DNA of 64,000 nucleotides from an uncultured Erythrobacter sp. (lineage in GTDB: Bacteria; Pseudomonadota; Alphaproteobacteria; Sphingomonadales; Sphingomonadaceae). Under the pieces are notes generated by a model that made no database searches, was not told where the DNA came from, and was given only the letters and a program-made list of their open reading frames with translations. The position numbers and the translations under genes were made by a program. Below, in pieces: positions 55,054 to 63,777 of this stretch (positions are counted from its first letter, which is position 1; each line of letters opens with the position of its first letter). The stretch spans positions 496,001 to 560,000 of the forward strand of contig NZ_CANMIJ010000002.1 in assembly GCF_947497915.1 (NCBI RefSeq), given 5' to 3'.

Positions 55054-56400
55054 TTAAAAATCGACCTGCGCGCGCACTGCGAGAACATCGACACCGTAGT
55101 CGCGATCTCCAGTGGCTGTCGGCAAGACAGCATCGGCGTATTCAAGGCGGCCGTAATTCGCGAGCAGCATGGTGTAGTCGGTTGGCTTCCAAACGAGAGA
55201 CGCGAAATAGCCATCTTGCGTACCGCCAATGATACCAGCATCGCTCAGGTCGAGCCGGTCATAGCGCGCATTTATCTGAAGCGACCCAAAGCCGCCTTCT
55301 CCGACTGGATTGGCAGGTTTGGTCCGGCCAAAATTCCCGCCCTTGAAGGTGCGAGTGTCGTCCTTGGTCAGGAAATACCCAACCTCAACCGATCCACCGA
55401 AGAAAGTGGGGTCGACTGCAGCCGTTCGAACATCGACGTTCTGCCAATAAGCCTCCGCAACGGCATGGATCGGGCCGGCAATGAATGCGCCTTCGAGACC
55501 CAGACCGAACTCGCTTACTGCATCCATCCGATCGGTATTTACGAACCGGTCAGAGGTAAAGTGCACCAATGGACGCTGACGATACCGGACAGTTTCCCCT
55601 TGCTCCAACTCCGCATAGTGGATCGACCCACCGACATGCAGCGTCGCGGAACCAATGCTCGGTTGATAAACAAGACGGCTGTCCGTGCTCCAATTCTTGT
55701 TCGAGAGATCGTTCATATTGTCAGTGAAAACGCCGCTCTGGAGGATGACATCCCCCTTATTGACGACGACAGCGGCTCCGACCCGGCGTTCAAAACTGAA
55801 CGCGTCGGTGAACGCGGCGCGCTCGATAAAGCTGGTGTGGAGCGAGCTGGTTAGCTCTTCCAGCCCTTGAAACGTGTTGAACTGGCCGACCATAAGACTG
55901 GCAGCGCCCGCATCATACGAAATGATAGCATCGGTGACGTTGAGGTCACTTCCGGCGAAATCCAGCTCCACTTTATATCCGAAACCGCCGGGCAGCTTTC
56001 CAGAAGCGCCAAGCCGTGCACGTCGGACCTCGCTACCGAAACCGCCATCGCTGGCGGCCCCATCTGGTGCTGCAACGGTTCCGGCATCAAACTGCAAACG
56101 GCCCCGAGGTTTAAAACTCCAGCCGCCTTTGTCTTTGATTTCCGGCATGCCCTTGAATTCGATAGATGGATCATTTTCCGGCTCAGCCGGGGCCGAAAGA
56201 GATGGTGCAGGAGGGTTGGCATTCGGTTCAGCCAATCGGCTTTCGAGCGCTTCCATTCGTTCTGCCATTTGAGCCATTTCGGCGCGCATCTGCTCAAGCT
56301 GCTGCCGCAAGGCATCTTCGTCCTGCGCAAAAGCGGGCGCTGCAACCGATGCCAAAGACACCGCCAGCGCGATTTTTGAGATTTTCAAGTGAATGCCCAT
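55054..56400 (-). CDS. Phosphate-selective porin (OprO/OprP type)
   Basis: A 448-aa outer-membrane channel. A signal peptide ends at AFAQ. A coiled-coil stretch (QQLEQMRAEMAQMAERMEALESRL) probably gives trimer contact or a periplasmic link. A barrel follows from about residue 90, with WSFKPRGRLQFDAG and KLPGGFGYKVELDFAGSDL as in OprO/P porins, ending in RAQVDF. It carries phosphate or polyphosphate across the outer membrane, inferred from family and from the Pho box at 56442-56481. The ATG at 56400 gives a normal signal peptide. Confidence 0.9.
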   Translation of the reverse strand: MGIHLKISKIALAVSLASVAAPAFAQDEDALRQQLEQMRAEMAQMAERMEALESRLAEPNANPPAPSLSAPAEPENDPSIEFKGMPEIKDKGGWSFKPRGRLQFDAGTVAAPDGAASDGGFGSEVRRARLGASGKLPGGFGYKVELDFAGSDLNVTDAIISYDAGAASLMVGQFNTFQGLEELTSSLHTSFIERAAFTDAFSFERRVGAAVVVNKGDVILQSGVFTDNMNDLSNKNWSTDSRLVYQPSIGSATLHVGGSIHYAELEQGETVRYRQRPLVHFTSDRFVNTDRMDAVSEFGLGLEGAFIAGPIHAVAEAYWQNVDVRTAAVDPTFFGGSVEVGYFLTKDDTRTFKGGNFGRTKPANPVGEGGFGSLQINARYDRLDLSDAGIIGGTQDGYFASLVWKPTDYTMLLANYGRLEYADAVLPTATGDRDYGVDVLAVRAQVDF

Positions 56401-56441
56401 ATTTCCCGTCACTCCAGAAGCGACGCCTTTATGACGTGCTT

Positions 56442-56481
56442 GCGACAAATCAGTGACGGGAGCGTTTCGATTCTGTGACAG
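56442..56481 (-). promoter_or_regulatory. Four-unit Pho box upstream of the porin gene
   Basis: Minus strand reads CTGTCAC-AGAA, TCGAAAC-GCTC, CCGTCAC-TGAT, TTGTCGC, four 7-mers in strict 11-bp register, three of them close to CTGTCAY. It lies 42-81 bp upstream of the porin start. A CATAAA -10 candidate at 56428-56433 follows at the spacing expected for a PhoB-activated promoter. Confidence 0.8.
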
Positions 56482-56517
56482 TGGAAAAGTTTTTGGCAGG
56501 GCCGTCCGGCGTAGCGG

Positions 56518-56916
56518 TCAATTATCCTGAAAAGGGGCGAGCACTTCGGGGCGCACCCGCGCCAGCCGTCCAGTCTCGCGGTCCAGCATGGCCCATGTCG
56601 TTTGGGCGGAGACCAACCGCTTGCCATCGGCGTCGGTAAACTCGACGTGACGCACAGATTTTGCGCCGCGCGCAGGATCGGGAATCCAAGTTTCGCCAAG
56701 CGCCAGATCGCCCGCTGCGATATTGCCGCGATAATCAATCTCGTGACGGATCACGACCCAAAAGAACTGTTCGCGGTGAGCAGGATCGGCGACCGCATCC
56801 CAATGCGCGGTCGCCAATTCCTGAATCCATTGCACCCAGACGGAATTGTTGACGTGACCAAGCTCGTCAATGTGCTGCGGCGCGGCGGTAAAAGGCTTGG
56901 TAAAGCGGTTGCTCAC
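56518..56916 (-). CDS. Acyl-CoA thioesterase (4HBT/YbgC-like hot-dog fold)
   Basis: A 132-aa hot-dog protein. It has DELGHVNNSVWVQWIQELATAHWD at the start, with the Asp/Asn pattern of 4-hydroxybenzoyl-CoA thioesterases, then the RHEIDYRGNIAAGD strand. It hydrolyses an acyl-CoA of unknown identity. The GTG at 56916 overlaps the stop of the oligopeptidase gene (GTGA), showing coupling; the ATG at 56952 would overlap it by 40 bp. Confidence 0.85.
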   Translation of the reverse strand: MSNRFTKPFTAAPQHIDELGHVNNSVWVQWIQELATAHWDAVADPAHREQFFWVVIRHEIDYRGNIAAGDLALGETWIPDPARGAKSVRHVEFTDADGKRLVSAQTTWAMLDRETGRLARVRPEVLAPFQDN

Positions 56917-59111
56917 TCTGCCTCCTGCTCCTCGGTCATGCCCATCTGCCACAGGATAAATGCGAATTCCTCGGCGGTTTCATAAAGCGAATTCCACCGC
57001 CCCGATTTGCCGCCATGCCCTGCGCCCATGTTCGTTTTCATCAGCAGCACATTGTCGTCAGTTTTGAACTCTCGCAGCTTCGCGACCCATTTGGCAGGTT
57101 CCCAATAGGTGACGCGCGGATCGTTAAGGCCAGCGGTGACAAGCATCGGCGGGTAATCCTGCGCACTAACCTGATCGTATGGCGAGTAAGACAGGATATA
57201 AGCGAACGCCTGCTTGCTCTCGATAGGGTTGCCCCATTCCTGCCATTCGCCGGGGGTCAGGGGCAGTTTATCATTGAGCATCGTGTTGAGCACATCGACA
57301 AACGGAACGTGGCTGACGATGGCGCCATATTGCGCGGGGTCCTCATTGATGATCGCGCCCATCAATTCGCCGCCTGCCGAGCCGCCGCTTGCGGTGACTT
57401 TACCCTCGGCGGTGTAGCCCTTTTCGATCAGGCCGCGGCCCACATCGACGAAATCGTTGAACGTGTTGGTGCGCTCATTCATTTTACCCTGAAGGTACCA
57501 ACGCCGCCCCAGATCATCGCCGCCGCGAATATGCGCAATTGCATAGGCAAAGCCGCGATCAACGAGGCTAAGCCGCGTGGTCGAAAAGCCCGGCGGCACG
57601 GCGTAGCCATAGGCACCGTAAGCATAAAGGTGCAGCGGGCCGCCAGCCGGACGGTCTTTGCGCATCACGACACTGACAGGAACCATCGTCCCGTCGCGCG
57701 CCTGAATTTCCAGTCGCTCCGTCACATAAAGCGAGGCGTCATAGCCGCTCGGGATTTCCTGTTGCTTCAGCGTCTCAAGCGAGCGCGATGCGACATCATA
57801 GTCAAACACCGTGTCAGGCGTGATCATGCTTTCGTATGACAGGCGCAGCTTGGTTTGATCATATTCCGGATTGTTGGATAGTCCCGCATCATAGCTGGCT
57901 TCGGGAAACTCGATTGAGCTGATCGCGGTTGGCGCGTCATATTGGCGGATCTGCACCTGATCGAGGCCGTTCAGCCGTCCTTCTGTGACGAAGAAATCTT
58001 TGAACAACTCAAAACCGGTGAGATAAAACTCGTCCGATCCCGCAAGCACAGTGGCCCAGTCGCCCGGCGTTTCCAATGAGGCTTTTGCAAGGCGGAAATT
58101 GAGGTGATCGTCATTCGTCCAAACGAACATCTCACCTTCACGGATATCAACGCTGTATTCGACGCCTTTCTGGCGGGCTTTCACCAGCGTCAGTTCGCCG
58201 GTTGGATTGTCCGCCGATACAAAGCGCACTTCGCTCGTCTCATTATCGCCGGTCGCAATGATGAGATAGTCGTCTTGCACAGACAATCCGGCACCAACGC
58301 TAAAGCTTTCGTCATCTTCTTTATAAAGTGAAACATCATCGGCCTGAGCGCTGCCGATCACATGCAATTTCGCCTCAAGCGTGCGCCATTCCTCGGTCGA
58401 AGGGCCGTAAACAATTGCGGTGTCATTCGCGACCCATGTAAGGCCGCCGCGCAGGTTTGTAAGTTCATCGGCGAGCAGTTCGCCGGTCTGCAAATCCTTG
58501 ATCCGTGCGGTGTAACGCTCTGACCCGTTGGTGTCGGTCGCATAGGCCATGAAACGGCCGTTCTTGCTGATCGAGAGCGCGCCAAGGCGGAAATATTCAA
58601 GCCCATCGGCCAGTGTGTTTTGATCAAGGATCAATTCCGGTTCGACATTGTCCTCTGCGCCAACAGCGCGCCGATAGTGTTTGCGGTATTGCGAGCCCTC
58701 TTCGAACTCGGACCAGTACATGTAATCGCCCATGCGTTGCGGCACAGAGCTGTCGTCTTCTTTGATCCGCGCGCGCATTTCCTGAAACAACGTTTCAGTC
58801 AGCTCGGCCTGAGGCGCCATTTGCGCTTCGAACCACGCATTTTCGGCCTTCACGTAATCGAGCACATCCTCGTCATCCACAATCGGATAGGATTTGTCAT
58901 ACAGCCAATCATACGGATCGGAGATCGTGATGCCGTGATGTGTGTATGTGTGCGGGCGCTTTTCAGCGGTTGGCGGAGAGGTGGGTGCCTCTTGTGTCAC
59001 TGGGCTGTTGTCCTCTTCATTGGATGCGTTGTCAGTTGCGTTGGCGGCGGTCGCAGAGCCGAGCGCAATCAGCGCGGCGAGCGATGCGGAAACGATCAGG
59101 GGAGTGTTCAT
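56913..59111 (-). CDS. Prolyl oligopeptidase family serine peptidase (oligopeptidase B-like, S9A)
   Basis: A 732-aa exported peptidase. A signal peptide (TPLIVSASLAALIALGSATA) and a short acidic linker are followed by a seven-blade propeller and the hydrolase domain. The catalytic Ser is in ASGGSAGGELMG near residue 578, the Asp in AGLNDPRVTYWEP near 662, and the His in GAGHGGKSGR near 696, with the order and spacing of oligopeptidase B. It cleaves short peptides, probably in the periplasm. The ATG at 59111 has AGGAG about 11 bases upstream. It is divergent from the M24 peptidase gene. Confidence 0.92.
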   Translation of the reverse strand: MNTPLIVSASLAALIALGSATAANATDNASNEEDNSPVTQEAPTSPPTAEKRPHTYTHHGITISDPYDWLYDKSYPIVDDEDVLDYVKAENAWFEAQMAPQAELTETLFQEMRARIKEDDSSVPQRMGDYMYWSEFEEGSQYRKHYRRAVGAEDNVEPELILDQNTLADGLEYFRLGALSISKNGRFMAYATDTNGSERYTARIKDLQTGELLADELTNLRGGLTWVANDTAIVYGPSTEEWRTLEAKLHVIGSAQADDVSLYKEDDESFSVGAGLSVQDDYLIIATGDNETSEVRFVSADNPTGELTLVKARQKGVEYSVDIREGEMFVWTNDDHLNFRLAKASLETPGDWATVLAGSDEFYLTGFELFKDFFVTEGRLNGLDQVQIRQYDAPTAISSIEFPEASYDAGLSNNPEYDQTKLRLSYESMITPDTVFDYDVASRSLETLKQQEIPSGYDASLYVTERLEIQARDGTMVPVSVVMRKDRPAGGPLHLYAYGAYGYAVPPGFSTTRLSLVDRGFAYAIAHIRGGDDLGRRWYLQGKMNERTNTFNDFVDVGRGLIEKGYTAEGKVTASGGSAGGELMGAIINEDPAQYGAIVSHVPFVDVLNTMLNDKLPLTPGEWQEWGNPIESKQAFAYILSYSPYDQVSAQDYPPMLVTAGLNDPRVTYWEPAKWVAKLREFKTDDNVLLMKTNMGAGHGGKSGRWNSLYETAEEFAFILWQMGMTEEQEAE

Positions 59112-59244
59112 CGGGGTGGTTGCTCCTTTGAAACTGCCGCTTTGCTGGAAAGCGCGGCCGTTCCTCTCTATGTTGGGTGTCATATACAAACAAAGCCGCG
59201 CGGCAAGCACTGCGCGGGCGCACTGACCCAAGGATGAAGCCGCC

Positions 59245-61062
59245 ATGTTGATGCAGACCCACGAAGCCCGATTAAAAGCTCTTCGCGAAGAGTTGAAACG
59301 CAGCGAGCTGAATGGTTTTGTCATCCCGATCTCGGATGAGCATATGAGCGAATATGTTGGCGATTATGCGCAGCGGCTCAATTGGCTGACAGGCTTTGGT
59401 GGATCGGCTGGCTTCGCAGCGGTCACGCTCGATCATGCGGCAATATTCGTCGATGGACGCTACACCGTGCAGGTGCAGGATCAGGTCGATAAGAACCTGT
59501 TCGAATATCGCAGCATCCCGGGTGACAGTCTGGGCGAATGGCTCGCTGAAAAAGCGGGCGACGGCGCAAAGATTGCTTACGACCCGTGGCTCCATACGTG
59601 GAACTGGGTTGAGGCGCTGGAGGCCGAAGTCGAGCCCAAAGGCGTGAGCCTTGTTCCAGCCCGCAGCAATCCGATTGACGCTGTGTGGGCCGACCAGCCA
59701 GAGCCTTCCGATGCAGTCGCGATCATTCATGATGATGCGCTTTCGGGCCGTTCATCCTCAGACAAACGCTCCGCTGTGGCCGACTGGCTTACGGAGAATG
59801 ACCTCGACGCCGTGGTCGTCCCGGCGCTCGATTCCATCGCATGGCTTCTCAACATTCGCGGCAGCGATGTCGAGCACACGCCGGTCGCGCATTCTTATGT
59901 GATCGCACACAAGGACGGCCGCGCAGAGCTGTTCATGGCGCCAGAGAAGATTACGCCCGAACTGACCCAGCACCTGGGCAATGCAGTCTCGATCCGTGAC
60001 CGCGATCAATTCACCGCCGCGCTTGGCGAATTTTCGGGCAAACGGGTCAGCGTCGATCCCGATTTCGGTGTCGTCGGCATCGCTCAAGGGCTGCGCGCAG
60101 GCGGGGCCAATTTTGTCTTCAAGCAAGACCCGACCATCCTCGCCAAAGCGATCAAGAACCCCGCCGAACAGCAGGGCCACCGCGACGCGCAGGAACGCGA
60201 TGGCGCAGCCGTCAGCCGGTTCCTTCGCTGGCTGGAAGTGAACGCGCCATCGGGCGATATTGACGAACTAACCGCTGCGGCAAAACTCGAAGGGTTCCGC
60301 CGCGAACATGGCGATCTGCGCGACACGTCGTTTGACACGATCAGCGCAGCGTCCGGCCATGCCGCATTGCCGCATTATAAAGTCGATGAAGACACGAATA
60401 TCCCAATCCCTGCTGGCTCGATCTACCTCGTGGACAGCGGCGGGCAATATCCGGCGGGCACAACGGACATCACCCGTACCGTCTGGATCAACTCACCCGA
60501 TCATTCTGCCGCGCCAAGCGCCGAAATGAAAGACCGCTTCACCCGCGTTCTGAAAGGCCACATCCAGATTGACCGCGCGCGTTTCCCGCAAGGCACCAAT
60601 GGCGGCCAGATCGATGCGCTTGCCCGCCAATACCTGTGGGAAGCAGGTGTCGATTACGCCCACGGCACTGGCCACGGTGTTGGCAGCTTCCTGGGCGTGC
60701 ACGAAGGCCCGCAGCGCATTGCCAAGCCAAGCGGCGGGCAGGCCGGAACCGGTCAGGAATTGTTCGCAGGCATGATCCTGTCGAATGAGCCGGGCTATTA
60801 CAAAGCGGGCGAGTTCGGCATCCGGATCGAGAATCTCGTTTTGACCGTCGAACAGCAGATTGCAGGCCAAGAGGGTACATATCTGGGCTTTGAAACGCTC
60901 ACTTTTGTGCCGCTGGATCGGACGTTGATCGAGAAAAGCCTGCTGACTGACAGCGAGATCGCGTGGGTCGATACCTATCACACCCGCGTACATGAAATCG
61001 TCGCACCGCAGCTATCCGGCGATGACCTTGCATGGTTAGATCGGGAATGCGCCCCGCTCTAA
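59245..61062 (+). CDS. Aminopeptidase P family protein (M24, Xaa-Pro aminopeptidase)
   Basis: A 605-aa cytoplasmic metallopeptidase with two N-terminal creatinase-like domains and the C-terminal pita-bread fold, the three-domain layout of eukaryote-like aminopeptidase P. Metal ligands are Asp in VDSGGQ near residue 396, Asp in TTDITRT near 406, His in HGTGHGVGSF near 472, Glu in NEPGYY near 515, and Glu in IRIENL near 528. It removes N-terminal residues preceding proline. The start has AAGGA about 10 bases upstream. With the divergent oligopeptidase it suggests handling of proline-containing peptides. Confidence 0.94.
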   Translation: MLMQTHEARLKALREELKRSELNGFVIPISDEHMSEYVGDYAQRLNWLTGFGGSAGFAAVTLDHAAIFVDGRYTVQVQDQVDKNLFEYRSIPGDSLGEWLAEKAGDGAKIAYDPWLHTWNWVEALEAEVEPKGVSLVPARSNPIDAVWADQPEPSDAVAIIHDDALSGRSSSDKRSAVADWLTENDLDAVVVPALDSIAWLLNIRGSDVEHTPVAHSYVIAHKDGRAELFMAPEKITPELTQHLGNAVSIRDRDQFTAALGEFSGKRVSVDPDFGVVGIAQGLRAGGANFVFKQDPTILAKAIKNPAEQQGHRDAQERDGAAVSRFLRWLEVNAPSGDIDELTAAAKLEGFRREHGDLRDTSFDTISAASGHAALPHYKVDEDTNIPIPAGSIYLVDSGGQYPAGTTDITRTVWINSPDHSAAPSAEMKDRFTRVLKGHIQIDRARFPQGTNGGQIDALARQYLWEAGVDYAHGTGHGVGSFLGVHEGPQRIAKPSGGQAGTGQELFAGMILSNEPGYYKAGEFGIRIENLVLTVEQQIAGQEGTYLGFETLTFVPLDRTLIEKSLLTDSEIAWVDTYHTRVHEIVAPQLSGDDLAWLDRECAPL

Positions 61063-61147
61063 GCCCGCTTGCTGGCGAGCCAATGTTCTAGTATTGTTCT
61101 CATATCGCGAGTCGCAATAGGGCGCCTCGCCACGGGAGAACTCTGTC

Positions 61148-61531
61148 ATGATCGGCTATGTCACACTGGGAACAAACGATCTGCCGCGCGCGGCGAAATT
61201 CTACGATGCGATTGCGCAGCAATTTGGCGTCGGGCGAATGATGGAATTCGATACGTTTATCGCGTGGGGCGAAATGGGCGGCGCGCCCGGCGTTGCCGCG
61301 ACCAAACCCTTTGACGGCGAAGAGGCCTCGACTGGCAACGGCACAATGGTCGCGTTGCAAGTTGATGGACCCGATAAAGTGCAGGCGGTGTATGACACAG
61401 CCATCGCGCATGGCGGCAGCGACGAAGGCGAACCGGGCCCGCGCGGCGATGATGGATTCTACGCAGGGTATTTCCGCGATCCCGATGGCAACAAACTCAA
61501 CGTATTCTGCATGGTTGGTGCATCAGAATGA
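61148..61531 (+). CDS. VOC-family (glyoxalase-like) protein
   Basis: A 127-aa protein of the vicinal oxygen chelate superfamily. It opens with MIGYVTLGTNDLPRAAKFYDAI and ends with YAGYFRDPDGNKLNVFC. Metal-ligand candidates in that pattern are partly absent (no first His), so it may bind a ligand rather than catalyse. Its stop overlaps the start of the cupin gene (ATGA), pointing to joint expression. Confidence 0.88.
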   Translation: MIGYVTLGTNDLPRAAKFYDAIAQQFGVGRMMEFDTFIAWGEMGGAPGVAATKPFDGEEASTGNGTMVALQVDGPDKVQAVYDTAIAHGGSDEGEPGPRGDDGFYAGYFRDPDGNKLNVFCMVGASE

Positions 61532-61923
61532 CCGCTCGCAAGCTGAGCGAGGCGTTCCTGCATTTAGGGCTCGGCGCGACTGCCGTGCCCCAACCCCCGT
61601 TTGATGGAATGGAATGGTATGCAGGCTACAGCGCGCGCCACGGGGATGATGGATCAGAAGGACGGCTGGTTTCGCAGCATACCTTCAGCGAGAGCTGGGA
61701 CAGTTGGGAAATGCATCCCAAAGGCAGCGAAGTCGTCATCTGCACACATGGTACGATGGTTTTGACGCAAGAGTATCCCGATGGGCAGCGCGAGGAAACG
61801 GCGCTTTGTGCAGGTGAATATGCGATCAACCCGCCGGGCGTTTGGCATATTGCCGATGTAGAAAGCAGCGCAACGGCGATTTTCATTACCGCTGGCGAAG
61901 GCACACAGCACCGCCCGCGTTAA
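61528..61923 (+). CDS. Cupin-domain protein
   Basis: A 131-aa single-domain cupin. Motif 1 is SWEMHPKGSEVVICTHGTM with a His and Glu, and motif 2 is EYAINPPGVWHIADV with a His, which could bind a metal ion. Substrate unknown. It is coupled to the VOC gene. Confidence 0.85.
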   Translation: MTARKLSEAFLHLGLGATAVPQPPFDGMEWYAGYSARHGDDGSEGRLVSQHTFSESWDSWEMHPKGSEVVICTHGTMVLTQEYPDGQREETALCAGEYAINPPGVWHIADVESSATAIFITAGEGTQHRPR

Positions 61924-62068
61924 GCGCCAAATCCCACACTTTCTTTCGGGTAAATGGATGAAAGCGCGTCCTAAATTGCGCTTTGCTTAACGGCGCATCG
62001 CGTCTGATACAAAACGCGACACTTTACCTATGATCCGGGATATTCCTGCGACACTCGTCCTCTAGAAC

Positions 62069-62196
62069 GGTTCTCATGAGTTGCGGTGAGTTCGCCAAGG
62101 CGGCACTCTCCCCCTGAACCTCTGATGTGACGGTAATCTCTCCCCTGGGTTACCGTTCGCCGCCAGCGGCTCATCGCAGCTCTCGTAATGAGAACC
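62069..62196 (+). ncRNA. Candidate structured leader RNA of the EF-hand gene
   Basis: Four nested helices can be drawn by eye. P1 pairs GGTTCTCAT 62069-62077 with ATGAGAACC 62188-62196. P2 pairs GCGGTGAG 62083-62090 with CTCATCGC 62170-62177 (one G-U). P3 pairs GGCGGC 62099-62104 with GCCGCC 62159-62164. P4 pairs ACGGTAA 62130-62136 with TTACCGT 62150-62156. CTCTCCCC occurs twice in unpaired parts (62107-62114 and 62138-62145) and could pair with GGAGA of the EF-hand ribosome site at 62204-62208. I know no family that matches. The rest of the 61924-62214 gap shows nothing else. Confidence 0.5.
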
Positions 62197-62214
62197 TGAT
62201 TTTGGAGACCGATA

Positions 62215-62898
62215 ATGAAAAAGATTACTCTTGGACTTGCAGCTGTAGTTTTGGCCGCCGGCGGTGCTGGCGCGGCTCTGGCTGATCATCACGGCGGCAA
62301 GCGCGGCCCGATGGCGGCAGATGCAAACAATGACGGCATCATCACCCTTGCCGAAACCAAAGCCCACGCCGGTGAACGTTTCACCAAGATGGACGCCAAT
62401 GGCGACGGTGCGATCAACCGCGAAGACCGCGAAGCGATGCGCGCCAAACGCTTTGCTGCCGCTGACACAAACGGCGACGGTGAATTGAGCGCGGAAGAAA
62501 TGACGGTCGCTCGTGAAGCCCGTGAAGCCAAACGCGAAGAGCGCCGCACCAAACGTCAGGCGATGCGCATGGAGCGTCTCGACACTGACGGCAACGGCGC
62601 CCTGTCTGAAGCAGAACTGAAAGCTGGCAAGGACAAGCGCGCCGAGGCCCGCGGTGAGCGCCGGGGCAAACGCGGTGAAATGCGCCGCGGCGGTCGCGGC
62701 GGAAAAGGCGCGATGCGGATGCTCCGCCGTGCTGATGCGAATGGCGACAAAAGCGTAAGCCGCGCTGAATTCGATGCAGCCATCGAAAAGCGTTTTGCCA
62801 AAGTCGACACAGACGGGTCAGGCACAATCACCGCTGCGGAGCGCGAAGCCGCCAAAGCGGCGATGAAAGAGCGGCGCGGCAAACGCGGCGGCGCCTAA
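62215..62898 (+). CDS. EF-hand calcium-binding exported protein
   Basis: A 227-aa protein. A signal peptide ends at ALA-DHH. Six EF-hand loops follow: DANNDGIITLAE, DANGDGAINRED, DTNGDGELSAEE, DTDGNGALSEAE, DANGDKSVSRAE and DTDGSGTITAAE, most with full calcium ligands. Arg/Lys-rich linkers lie between loops 3-4 and 4-5, and a basic tail ends the protein. It is likely a periplasmic calcium binder or sensor. GGAGA lies seven bases upstream of the ATG, behind the structured leader. A two-component system follows on the same strand. Confidence 0.92.
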   Translation: MKKITLGLAAVVLAAGGAGAALADHHGGKRGPMAADANNDGIITLAETKAHAGERFTKMDANGDGAINREDREAMRAKRFAAADTNGDGELSAEEMTVAREAREAKREERRTKRQAMRMERLDTDGNGALSEAELKAGKDKRAEARGERRGKRGEMRRGGRGGKGAMRMLRRADANGDKSVSRAEFDAAIEKRFAKVDTDGSGTITAAEREAAKAAMKERRGKRGGA

Positions 62899-63033
62899 AC
62901 CACCACTTCGCGATCCGGCTGGCTCCTCTGGCAGTCCGGATCGCTCCGCCCCCGGCTCGGCTCGAAACCTTTCATGGGTTGCGCGCCGGGCCGCTTTTCA
63001 TTCATGACGCAATCAATTGCGCGCGAGAGGCCA

Positions 63034-63777
63034 ATGACCAACGATATTCCTGTTTCGATCCTGCTGGTTGACGATGAGGCGACCCTGCGCGAGCCGCTGG
63101 CCGAATATCTTGTTGGTCAGGGATTTACGGTCACCGAAGCCGAAAGCGCTGCGGGCGCCCGAAGCGTGCTCGCAAATCAATCACCCGACATCGTTCTGCT
63201 CGACATCATGATGCCGGGCGAAGATGGCCTATCGCTTTGCCGTCACCTTGTCGAAACCCGAAATTTGCCCGTGATTTTCCTAACCGCCCGCAGCGAGCCG
63301 ACAGACCGTATCGTCGGTTTGGAACTGGGCGCGGATGACTACATCGTCAAACCGTTCGAGCCGCGCGAACTTGTAGCGCGCATCCGCACTGTTCTGCGCC
63401 GCGTCGGCCGTTCTGCCGCGCCGTCCCAGCAAAGCGAGGACTGGCTCTATGTGTTTGACGGGTGGAAGCTTGATCCGCTCAAGCAGAAATTGACCGATCC
63501 CGAAGGCGTAATGGTCCCGATCTCAACCGCCGAATATAGGCTGCTGCGCGCGTTTCTCGACAATTCGCGCAGTGTGCTGGACCGTGATCGGCTGCTGGAT
63601 ATGGTGCAAGGCCGCAGTGCGCATTTGTTTGACCGCGCGGTTGATAATCAAGTCAGCCGCCTGCGCCGCAAGATCGAAGCGGACAGCCGTAATCCGCAAT
63701 TCATTCTGACCGTTCGCGGCGGCGGCTATCGTTTCGCTGCGCAGGTCGAGCGTATGCAATCGCAAGAGAGCGCATGA
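63034..63777 (+). CDS. OmpR-family response regulator
   Basis: A 247-aa two-component regulator. The receiver has the acidic pair in LLVDDE, phospho-acceptor Asp in IVLLDIMMPGEDG, Thr in FLTARS and Lys in VKPFEP. The C-terminal winged helix ends with ILTVRGGGYRFAAQV. The ATG at 63034 has GAGAGG upstream; the in-frame ATG at 63004 is less likely. Its stop overlaps the next ATG (ATGA), pairing it with the kinase at 63774. The EF-hand gene lies 135 bp upstream and may be a target or partner. Confidence 0.93.
   Translation: MTNDIPVSILLVDDEATLREPLAEYLVGQGFTVTEAESAAGARSVLANQSPDIVLLDIMMPGEDGLSLCRHLVETRNLPVIFLTARSEPTDRIVGLELGADDYIVKPFEPRELVARIRTVLRRVGRSAAPSQQSEDWLYVFDGWKLDPLKQKLTDPEGVMVPISTAEYRLLRAFLDNSRSVLDRDRLLDMVQGRSAHLFDRAVDNQVSRLRRKIEADSRNPQFILTVRGGGYRFAAQVERMQSQESA

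Noticed and set aside
62069..62196. SRP (4.5S) RNA, 6S RNA or yybP-ykoY riboswitch as the identity of the structured leader
   Set aside because: The conserved SRP loop, the 6S open-bubble layout and the yybP-ykoY core sequences are not seen; I keep it as an unassigned structure.
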